Below the pieces are notes generated by a model. The model saw only the letters and a program-made list of their open reading frames with translations, did no database searches and was not told the origin of the DNA. Shown here in pieces: positions 53,966 through 64,000 of a DNA stretch of 64,000 nt (position 1 is its first letter; each line of letters starts with the position of its first letter). The DNA is taken from assembly GCF_030027245.1 (NCBI RefSeq), contig NZ_JASERT010000001.1, positions 1,473,501 to 1,537,500 on the forward strand. The letters run 5' to 3'. The translations under genes were made by a program, and so were the position numbers. Source of the DNA: Asticcacaulis sp. EMRT-3. GTDB taxonomy: Bacteria > Pseudomonadota > Alphaproteobacteria > Caulobacterales > Caulobacteraceae.

Positions 53966-54424
53966 CTACTCAGGTGCAGTTCGAGTCCATTTGATATTTG
54001 CCGCATTTAACCGTGCAAAAATATCGCCGCCTAAAACCCATTCCTTCGGCATAATTTGGCGAAGCCCGTGTTCACGACCATCAAGTCGCTCCTGCTCTTC
54101 CTTAGAGATTAAGACAACTTTCACATGGTCACGAATGAATGTGGCAATCTCATCATCACTTTTGCCACACGCAAGCATTTCGTGGCATTCTTCAATAACG
54201 ACTTTGCAAGGTATGACGTGCTCCCTTCGCCCTGTCCCTAAATAGTTCAGCGAACGGCCCACGACTGTAAATTCGTCTGGTAAGAATAAGCCTTCCAGAA
54301 GCCGCGAATTCGAACGGCCCTTTTCCTCCCAAAGACCACGAATGTGCATGGCGGCGCGCAAACAGGCCCGTTCATAGCGCTCTTCGTGTGTGTAAGTACG
54401 CCGTGCCGGATTATCGACAATCAT
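53966..54424 (-). CDS. Hypothetical protein, 152 residues
   Basis: A soluble, mostly helical protein without recognised domains. Segments include ERYERACLRAAMHIRGLWEEKGR, LFLPDEFTVVGRSLNYLG, CKVVIEECHEML and DDEIATFIRDHVKVVLISKEEQERL. GGGGAGGGG just before the ATG at 54424 supports the start. GC content and codon use look lower than in the flanking ribosomal genes, consistent with import alongside the toxin-antitoxin pair. Confidence 0.6.
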   Translation of the reverse strand: MIVDNPARRTYTHEERYERACLRAAMHIRGLWEEKGRSNSRLLEGLFLPDEFTVVGRSLNYLGTGRREHVIPCKVVIEECHEMLACGKSDDEIATFIRDHVKVVLISKEEQERLDGREHGLRQIMPKEWVLGGDIFARLNAANIKWTRTAPE

Positions 54425-54483
54425 AAGCCCCTCCCCTTCATCCAAACGTTAATTGACGTTGAGATAGGGTTAAAGTCCAGTAA

Positions 54484-54513
54484 AAACCCCGCCGGTTTGC
54501 ACCGACGGGGTTT
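54484..54513 (-). terminator. Terminator of tuf
   Basis: On the minus strand AAACCCCGTCGGT pairs with ACCGGCGGGGTTT (one mismatch), followed by Ts, about 60 bp after the tuf stop. Confidence 0.8.
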
Positions 54514-54570
54514 GTTTTAGCTTTGTCGCGTTATGGGGTGTGGGGTCTGTGACCCCACGACCTTGCCCCC

Positions 54571-55761
<1,191 letters not shown>

Positions 55762-55868
55762 ATTTCGTCCCCGCGTGAGCGGGCCTTCAGTCGGTTAGGG
55801 GTTGATTTCTAAGGTTGGGCGGCCCGTAGCACACAATGCGCGACGGGCCAAGTTTTTCTTGGCAGCGC

Positions 55869-57947
55869 TTAGGCGTATTTCTTGATCACTTCGTCGGCGA
55901 CGTGCTGCGGCACCGGCTCATAGTGGTCATAAACCATGCTGAACTGGGCGCGGCCTTGCGACATGCCGCGCAGCGTGTTCACATAGCCGAACATATTGGC
56001 CAGCGGCACGAAGGCGTCCACGACGATGGCGTTGCCGCGCATGTCCTGCCCCTGAATCATGCCACGGCGGCCATTGAGATCGCCGATAACCGAACCGAGA
56101 TATTCTTCGGGGGTCACGACCTCGACCTTCATGATCGGTTCGAGCAGCTTCGGCGACGCCTTTTCGCGCAGTTCCTTGAAGGCGGCGCGGGCGGCGATTT
56201 CGAAGGCGAGAACCGAGGAGTCGACGTCGTGGTAGGCGCCGTCGATCAGGGTTACCTTGAAGTCGATCAGCGGGAAGCCGGCCAGCAGACCGTTTTCCTT
56301 GGCCGATTCAAAGCCCTTGACCACGCCCGGAATATATTCCTTGGGCACGTTGCCGCCGACGATGGCCGATTCAAACACGAAGCCCGTACCCGGCTCGCCC
56401 GGCTCGACGATCAGCTTGATGCGCGCGAACTGGCCGGTGCCACCGGTCTGCTTCTTGTGGGTGTAGTCGATTTCGGCCTTGCGCGTGATGGATTCGCGGT
56501 AAGCCACCTGCGGCGCGCCGATATTGGCTTCCACCTTGTAGGTGCGCTTCAGGATGTCGATCTTGATGTCGAGGTGCAGTTCGCCCATGCCCTTCAGGAT
56601 CGTCTGGCCCGACTCGTGATCGGTGGAGACGGTGAAGGACGGATCTTCGGACGCCAGCTTGGCCAGGGCCACGCCCAGCTTTTCCTGATCGGCCTTCGAC
56701 TTCGGCTCGACGGCGATTTCGATCACCGGGGCCGGGAATTCCATGCGCTCCAGGATCACCGGCGACTTGGCCGGGTCACACAGGGTATCGCCGGTGCGGG
56801 TATCTTTCAGGCCCGCCAGAGCGACGATGTCGCCGGCATAGGCTTCCTTGATGTCCTGACGGTCATTGGAGTGCATGAGCAACATGCGGCCAACGCGCTC
56901 TTTCTTTTCGCGCGTCGTGTTGAGCAGGCCCTGACCGGTTTCCAGCTTGCCCGAATAGAGGCGGCAGAAGGTCAGGCTGCCGACGAACGGGTCATCCATG
57001 ATCTTGAAAGCGAGCATGGACAGAGGCTCGTCATCGGAGGCGATACGCACAACCTCTTCTTCGGTCTTGTAATCAATACCGTGGGTCGGCGGCACATCGA
57101 CCGGCGACGGCAGGTAATCGACAACGGCGTCGAGCAGGGTCTGCACGCCCTTGTTCTTGAAGGCCGAACCGCAGAGGATCGGATAGAAGGTGGCGTTGAG
57201 CACGGCCTTACGGATGCACTTCTTCAGCACGGCTTCCGAAGGCTCATTGCCTTCCAGATAGGCTTCCATCGCCTCGTCGTCGCATTCCACGGCGTTGTCG
57301 ATCAGGTACTGGCGGGCCTCAACGGCCTTATCCATCAGATCGGCGGGGATTTCCTCGTCGCGGTAATTGGCGCCCAGGGCGTCATTGTCCCAGACAACGG
57401 CCTTCATGCGCACCAGATCAACCAGACCTGACAGGGTGTTTTCCGAACCGATCGGGAACTGGATCGGCACGGCCTTGGCACCGAGACGATCACGGATCGA
57501 CTGCACCGACTTATCAAAGTCAGCACCGATCTTGTCCATCTTGTTGACGAAAACGATGCGCGGCACGGAATATTTGTCAGCCTGACGCCAGACGGTTTCG
57601 GTTTGCGGCTCAACACCGGCATTGCCGTCGAGCACGGCCACCGCGCCATCGAGGACGCGCAGATTGCGCTCAACTTCGATGGTGAAGTCAACGTGGCCCG
57701 GCGTGTCGATGATGTTCAGGCGCTTGTTTTGCCAGAAGGTGGTGGTGGCAGCCGAGGTGATCGTGATGCCACGCTCCTGCTCCTGCTCCATCCAGTCCAT
57801 CGTGGCCGCGCCATCGTGAACTTCGCCGATCTTGTGGCTCTTGCCCGTATAATACAGGATGCGCTCGGTCGTGGTGGTCTTGCCGGCATCGATGTGGGCC
57901 ATGATGCCGAAGTTGCGGTAGTCTTCAATCTTGTGACTGCGGGGCAT
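55869..57947 (-). CDS. fusA: Elongation factor G
   Basis: 692 residues with the P-loop AHIDAGKTT (17-25), [18 protein letters not shown] and the domain IV region [15 protein letters not shown]. It drives translocation. The order rpsG-fusA-tuf is standard. Fusidic acid resistance cannot be judged here. Confidence 0.98.
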   Translation of the reverse strand: MPRSHKIEDYRNFGIMAHIDAGKTTTTERILYYTGKSHKIGEVHDGAATMDWMEQEQERGITITSAATTTFWQNKRLNIIDTPGHVDFTIEVERNLRVLDGAVAVLDGNAGVEPQTETVWRQADKYSVPRIVFVNKMDKIGADFDKSVQSIRDRLGAKAVPIQFPIGSENTLSGLVDLVRMKAVVWDNDALGANYRDEEIPADLMDKAVEARQYLIDNAVECDDEAMEAYLEGNEPSEAVLKKCIRKAVLNATFYPILCGSAFKNKGVQTLLDAVVDYLPSPVDVPPTHGIDYKTEEEVVRIASDDEPLSMLAFKIMDDPFVGSLTFCRLYSGKLETGQGLLNTTREKKERVGRMLLMHSNDRQDIKEAYAGDIVALAGLKDTRTGDTLCDPAKSPVILERMEFPAPVIEIAVEPKSKADQEKLGVALAKLASEDPSFTVSTDHESGQTILKGMGELHLDIKIDILKRTYKVEANIGAPQVAYRESITRKAEIDYTHKKQTGGTGQFARIKLIVEPGEPGTGFVFESAIVGGNVPKEYIPGVVKGFESAKENGLLAGFPLIDFKVTLIDGAYHDVDSSVLAFEIAARAAFKELREKASPKLLEPIMKVEVVTPEEYLGSVIGDLNGRRGMIQGQDMRGNAIVVDAFVPLANMFGYVNTLRGMSQGRAQFSMVYDHYEPVPQHVADEVIKKYA

Positions 57948-58078
57948 GGGAGAGCCTCAAACTTTCGGTCGAATTCGAATAAGGGGTTTTATTGACATGC
58001 GGCGCGGGCGGTTTAGACCAAACCACCCGCGCCTGCAAAGCCATATTTTTGCGACAGCCGGAGCGGCCGCCTCAGCGC

Positions 58079-58552
58079 TTACCAGCGGTAGTGCGAGAAG
58101 GCGCGGTTGGCTTCGGCCATCTTGTGCGTGTCTTCGCGCTTCTTGACGGCGGTGCCGCGGTTGTTGGCGGCGTCGAGCAGCTCGGCGGCCAGCTTTTCGG
58201 TCATGGTGTTTTCACCACGCTTGCGCGCGGCATTGACCAGCCAGCGGATGGCCAGGGCGCGACGGCGATCGGGACGAACCTCGACCGGCACCTGATAGGT
58301 GGCGCCGCCGACGCGGCGCGAACGCACTTCGATGGACGGGGCCACATTATCGAGGGCCGCGTGGAAGGTTTCAACCGGGGTTGCGTCCTTCTTCTTGGCT
58401 TCGAGGATGTCGAAAGCGCCATAGATGATGTTTTCAGCGACGGCCTTTTTGCCTTCGTACATGACATAGTTCATGAACTTGGTGACAATCAGATCGCCGA
58501 ACTTGGGATCGGGCAGAACTTCACGCTTCTCTGCGCGGTGACGACGGGACAT
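58079..58552 (-). CDS. rpsG: 30S ribosomal protein S7
   Basis: 157 residues, [45 protein letters not shown] and [55 protein letters not shown] (start R about 95, end W157). It nucleates the 30S head; in E. coli it represses the str operon. Confidence 0.97.
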   Translation of the reverse strand: MSRRHRAEKREVLPDPKFGDLIVTKFMNYVMYEGKKAVAENIIYGAFDILEAKKKDATPVETFHAALDNVAPSIEVRSRRVGGATYQVPVEVRPDRRRALAIRWLVNAARKRGENTMTEKLAAELLDAANNRGTAVKKREDTHKMAEANRAFSHYRW

Positions 58553-58639
58553 AGGATATTCCTTGTTGGGCTAACGCTTCGCTCCTTGAGCGCGGCGTCT
58601 GATGCGAAAGCTGCGCTGCCTGGAAACAGCGGCGGCTGA

Positions 58640-59011
58640 TTACTTCGGACGCTTCGCGCCGTAGTGCGAACGGCGTTGCTTGCGGTTCTTGACGCCTTGC
58701 GTATCGAGCACGCCGCGCAGGATGTGGTAACGCACGCCGGGCAAATCCTTGACGCGGCCGCCACGGATCAGAACAACGGAGTGTTCCTGAAGATTGTGGC
58801 CTTCACCGGGGATATAGCACACGGCTTCGATGCCGGAGGTCAGGCGCACCTTGGCGACCTTACGCAGAGCCGAGTTCGGCTTCTTCGGCGTGGTGGTGTA
58901 AACGCGCGTGCAGACGCCGCGGCGCTGCGGGCAGCCCTTCAGGGCCGGAACCTTGTTACGGACCGGCTTGGGTTGGCGCGGCTTACGGATCAACTGGTTG
59001 ATTGTGGGCAT
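58640..59011 (-). CDS. rpsL: 30S ribosomal protein S12
   Basis: 123 residues, the standard length. K43 (TTPKKPNS) and K88 (GGRVKDLPG), where streptomycin-resistance changes arise, are both wild type, and D89 is the usual methylthiolation site. The ATG at 59011 excludes an upstream extension. It is the first gene of the str run. Confidence 0.97.
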   Translation of the reverse strand: MPTINQLIRKPRQPKPVRNKVPALKGCPQRRGVCTRVYTTTPKKPNSALRKVAKVRLTSGIEAVCYIPGEGHNLQEHSVVLIRGGRVKDLPGVRYHILRGVLDTQGVKNRKQRRSHYGAKRPK

Positions 59012-59319
59012 AGAGAGATCAACTTCTGTAGTTTGAAGCCTGTGCCGTTTGGCCGGAGGGCTTCGGTGAACCCCGAAGGGCATGTGTTTGAATTTTCAAA
59101 GCCCGATCCAGACAAACACAAAAGCCGCAACCTGCGCTATGGAGGTTACGGCGGGGACTGAGCCCCTTGCGAAAGCGATGGATCGAACGGCCTTTACGGG
59201 GCCTGTTCCGAAAATGATCGCTGGGCTATATAGCAGCTCAGCAGGGCGGTCAAGGTATTGCGTGCCGATTCCGTTAACGCCCGCGAAGATGCCCCTCTTA
59301 TCCATAGCAGGAAACCGCC
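59012..59319. other. Divergent leader between rpsL and an SDR gene
   Basis: About 308 bases without a gene. It holds the candidate rpsL promoter (59227-59253, minus) and must also hold the promoter of the SDR gene on the plus strand. Confidence 0.6.
59227..59253 (-). promoter_or_regulatory. Candidate str-operon promoter
   Basis: On the minus strand TTGACC (59248-59253), 15-bp spacer, TATATA (59227-59232); shifting the -10 to TATAGC gives a 17-bp spacer. It implies a leader of roughly 210 bases before rpsL. Confidence 0.45.
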
Positions 59320-60087
59320 ATGACACCGTCTCTTTTTGATCTGACAGGCCGCACCGCCCTGGTCACCGGCTCCAGTCAGGGCATCGGACAGGCCATCGCT
59401 GCGGCCCTGGCGGGCGCGGGCGCGCGCATCATTCTGAATGGCCGTGACGAGGCCCGTCTCGAAGCGGCGGCGATAACTTTGCGCCAAACCGGGGCCGATG
59501 TCATGACCGCCCTGTTTGATGTCACCGATCCCGCAGCGGTCGCCAAGGCCGTCAATGATCTTGAGGATGGCGGAACAACCATTGAGATTCTGGTCAATAA
59601 TGCCGGCATTCAGCGCCGCTGTCCGCTGGAAGATTTCACGCTCGACGACTGGCAAGACATCATGCGCAGCAATCTCGACAGCGTCTTCTACGTCGGTCAG
59701 GCTGTGGCGCGCCACATGATCAAACGCGGGCATGGCAAGATCATCAACATCGCCAGCGTGCAATCCGAACTGGCCCGTCCGACCATCGCGCCCTATACGG
59801 CCTCCAAGGGCGCGGTGAAAAACCTGACCCGCGGCATGTGCGCCGACTGGGCGCGCCACGGCCTGCAAATCAACGCCATCGGCCCCGGCTATTTCGCCAC
59901 CCCGCTCAACAGGCCGCTTTACGAAGACGCCGAATTTGATGGCTGGCTGAAGAAACGCACTCCTGCTGCGCGCTGGGGCAAGCTTGAAGACCTGCACGGC
60001 GCGGCCATCTTCCTCGCCTCATCCGCTTCCGATTTCATCAATGGCCAGATACTCTATGTCGATGGCGGGCTCACAGTTTCTGTCTGA
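59320..60087 (+). CDS. Short-chain dehydrogenase, gluconate 5-dehydrogenase-like
   Basis: 255 residues with cofactor loop TGSSQGIG, NNAGIQRR, catalytic S in NIASVQSEL and Y-x3-K (YTASKGAVKNL). The FDLTGRTALVTGSSQGIG start and the NAIGPGYFATP segment are typical of IdnO/Ga5DH, which interconvert gluconate and 5-ketogluconate. Its end overlaps the convergent SDR by 34 bases. Substrate is by resemblance only. Confidence 0.8.
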   Translation: MTPSLFDLTGRTALVTGSSQGIGQAIAAALAGAGARIILNGRDEARLEAAAITLRQTGADVMTALFDVTDPAAVAKAVNDLEDGGTTIEILVNNAGIQRRCPLEDFTLDDWQDIMRSNLDSVFYVGQAVARHMIKRGHGKIINIASVQSELARPTIAPYTASKGAVKNLTRGMCADWARHGLQINAIGPGYFATPLNRPLYEDAEFDGWLKKRTPAARWGKLEDLHGAAIFLASSASDFINGQILYVDGGLTVSV

Positions 60088-60860
60088 GCATAACCCTCTT
60101 CCGGCCAGTTGGTCTGAGTAAAGACGCCGCCATCAACGCGCAGGGTCTGGCCGGTGATAAAGCCGGCCCCCGGTCCTGCCAGAAAACAGACCGCGTCGGC
60201 CACGTCTTCGGGCGTACCGATGCGGCGCAAAGGCGTAATGCGTGACCAGTCGCGCGCATAGTTGGGCGCCTCGCGGCGGGTGCGCTCCGTCTCGATCGAG
60301 CCGGGGGCCACGCCATTGACCGTAATGCCATAGGGCCCAAGCTCGACCGCCGCCACCCTGGTCAGCATCTCGATGCCGCCCTTGGAGGCCGTGTAATCGA
60401 CCAGATTGCGAAATGGCGTCTGGTTGCAGCCCGAACCGATATTGATGATCCGACCGGGGCGTTTTTCCGCCACCATCAACCGCGCCGCCGCCTGGGTATG
60501 CAGGAAACAACCCTTCAGATTGGTGCGGATCACCCGATCCCAGTCGTCTTCGGCCAGATCGAGCAGAGACGACCAGGTTTGCACCCCGACATTATTGACC
60601 AGCAGATCGGGCGCATGGCCGGTCTGATCGTGAAAGGCGCGGTAGAAGCGATCGACATCGGCCTTGAGGCCATTATCGCAGGCCAAGGCCACCGCCTTGC
60701 GCCCCAAAGCGGTTACCTCATCGAGGACATGGCGGCACTCAGCGTCGCTTTCCAGATAGGTGACGAAAATATCCCAGCCGCCTTCGGCCAGCGCGCGGCA
60801 CATGGCCGTGCCGAGATAACCGCCGCCGCCCGTGATGATGGCTGTTTTTGCCTGCGCCAT
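60054..60860 (-). CDS. Short-chain dehydrogenase/reductase
   Basis: 268 residues: TGGGGYLG cofactor loop, LVNNVGVQTW, GSGCNQTPF and active-site YTASKGG. The IITGGGGYLGTAMCRALAEGGWDIFVTY start recalls 3-oxoacyl-ACP- or glucose-dehydrogenase-like SDRs. It faces the other SDR with overlapping 3' ends; the two are about as alike as typical SDRs and not a recent duplicate. Confidence 0.8.
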   Translation of the reverse strand: MAQAKTAIITGGGGYLGTAMCRALAEGGWDIFVTYLESDAECRHVLDEVTALGRKAVALACDNGLKADVDRFYRAFHDQTGHAPDLLVNNVGVQTWSSLLDLAEDDWDRVIRTNLKGCFLHTQAAARLMVAEKRPGRIINIGSGCNQTPFRNLVDYTASKGGIEMLTRVAAVELGPYGITVNGVAPGSIETERTRREAPNYARDWSRITPLRRIGTPEDVADAVCFLAGPGAGFITGQTLRVDGGVFTQTNWPEEGYAQTETVSPPST

Positions 60861-60945
60861 TGTCGTCTCTCCTCATACGACCCCGTAACCGGGCCTTTAA
60901 GACAGATTAGGCGCGATTCGGGCCTATGCGGCGTTTTTCCGGCAC

Positions 60946-60970
60946 AAAAAAGCCGCCCAAAGAGGGCGGC
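60946..60970 (-). terminator. Terminator after tRNA-fMet
   Basis: On the minus strand GCCGCCC pairs with GGGCGGC around a 5-nt loop and is followed by six Ts; 11 bp downstream of the tRNA 3' end. It probably ends the rRNA operon. Confidence 0.75.
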
Positions 60971-60980
60971 GATTTTGATT

Positions 60981-61057
<77 letters not shown>

Positions 61058-61129
61058 TCACCAAGAATGTCGGGCGTATGAGCGCAGCCCGGATTGTTTT
61101 TGCATGTGTTTAAGTCACATACAGATACT

Positions 61130-61168
61130 AAAAAACCGGGCGGGCAATGGGAGCCTGCCCGGTTTTTT
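61130..61168 (-). terminator. Terminator-like hairpin after 5S rRNA
   Basis: A 15-bp stem AAAAACCGGGCGGGC/GCCTGCCCGGTTTTT with one G-T pair and a 7-nt loop; a T-run follows on the minus strand. It lies between 5S and tRNA-fMet, so the tRNA may depend on read-through. Confidence 0.75.
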
Positions 61169-61204
61169 GTGATGTAATTGAAGGGTATTTTCTTCTTCTC
61201 TGTA

Positions 61205-61322
61205 GACCTGGCGACGACCTACTCTCCCGCGCCTTAAGACGAAGTACCATCGGCCCAGGAAGGCTTAACGACCGAGTTCGGAATGGGATCGGGTGGGGAC
61301 CTTCCGGCATAGCCACCAGGTC
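61205..61322 (-). rRNA. rrf: 5S ribosomal RNA
   Basis: About 118 nt. The ends pair (GACCTGG at the 5' end, CCAGGTC at the 3' end), and conserved 5S segments CCGAACTCGGTCGTTAAGCC and GGGAGAGTAGGTCG are present on the minus strand. End positions are accurate to a few bases. Confidence 0.95.
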
Positions 61323-61433
61323 AACAGAGAAGAAGTGAGAAGACAAAGCTGACATGCGCGCCTATGAGCGCGCTGAACGACATGTCATCTTTGATCGAAG
61401 AACCGCTTCGAGATCAAAGATGTCGATATGGCC

Positions 61434-61515
61434 CATCATCAAAGTACACTGAGCGCCGCTCTCAAAGAGCGAAGCGTTAGAGCAACGCTTCTCGGCGCGA
61501 AGGACTTTGATGATG
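61434..61515 (-). ncRNA. Structured RNA element in the 23S-5S spacer (copy 2)
   Basis: On the minus strand a 12-bp stem CATCATCAAAGT/ACTTTGATGATG encloses CCTTC, a GCGCC/GGCGC stem with a longer internal part, and TCAGTGT. Outer stem pairs differ from copy 1 (36888-36933) at five positions, all compensated, while both loops are identical. A second hairpin (CATCTTTGATC/GATCAAAGATG, 61386-61420) lies beside it. Confidence 0.6.
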
Positions 61516-61540
61516 AGTATTATCATGAGTTTTATTGAGG

Positions 61541-64000
<2,460 letters not shown>

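Noticed and set aside
55836..57431. A 531-codon frame antisense to fusA
   Set aside because: Shadow of fusA codon usage; product matches nothing recognised.
59320..60860. Recent duplication of two neighbouring SDR genes
   Set aside because: They share only general SDR motifs, differ in the cofactor loop and C-terminus, and are convergent.

Overview
The window reads as chromosomal DNA of an alphaproteobacterium, most likely Caulobacterales and perhaps close to Asticcacaulis or Caulobacter. The reasons are GC-rich coding sequence, a 338-residue RpoA, initiator tRNA placed just after 5S rRNA, a hybrid histidine kinase, a TonB-dependent receptor, many periplasmic glycosidases, and the CCTCCCCCGT-type palindromic repeats common in such genomes. 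Genus-level placement is inference; no 16S sequence lies in the window.

Positions 1-31.7 kb are accessory. The end of an RND efflux pump is translationally coupled to an ArsR-type regulator with two conserved cysteines. An orphan hybrid sensor kinase follows. Next is a galactoside-use locus: GH2 glycosidase, short-chain dehydrogenase, GntR/FadR regulator, GH35 beta-galactosidase and a sugar-porter MFS, with AT-rich palindromes upstream of two of its transcription units. After it come an MFS with a His-rich loop facing a His-rich CDF metal exporter, a metallo-beta-lactamase-fold lipoprotein, an aminotransferase, a TonB receptor, secreted glycine-rich proteins and a membrane diguanylate cyclase. 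A minus-strand cluster (24.2-27.7 kb) holds a DUF1989 protein, a YqcI/YcgG (GntA/DcsA-type) haem N-hydroxylase homologue, an ATP-grasp-like protein and a glucokinase homologue without its catalytic Asp and phosphate loop. NAD(P)HX dehydratase, MsrA, tRNA-Ser(GGA), a lipoprotein and a flavoprotein follow.

Positions 31.8-36 kb hold tandem entericidin-like lipoproteins, small membrane proteins, an IS630-family element inserted at the stop codon of an HtrA/Do protease gene, and a 51-residue small protein.

Positions 36-59 kb hold the minus-strand S10-spc-alpha and str ribosomal gene runs (rpsJ to rplQ; rpsL, rpsG, fusA, tuf). They are split by a 3.7 kb insert between tuf and rpsJ carrying an HfsK/BioF2-like acyltransferase, a GST, a RelBE-type toxin-antitoxin pair and an unknown protein. 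Terminator-like hairpins lie inside the ribosomal run, after rpmD and after rpoA.

Positions 59-64 kb hold two convergent short-chain dehydrogenases and the end of an rRNA operon on the minus strand: 23S (5' end outside the window), 5S and tRNA-fMet.

The strongest unexplained signals are two structured dispersed repeats. A 93-nt element (6385-6477 minus and 24069-24161 plus) has two compensatory base-pair changes. A stem/internal-loop element downstream of rpoA and in the 23S-5S spacer keeps its loops while its 12-bp stem is largely rewritten with pairing intact. The DUF1989/GntA-like/ATP-grasp cluster is the best candidate for an undescribed enzyme pathway.
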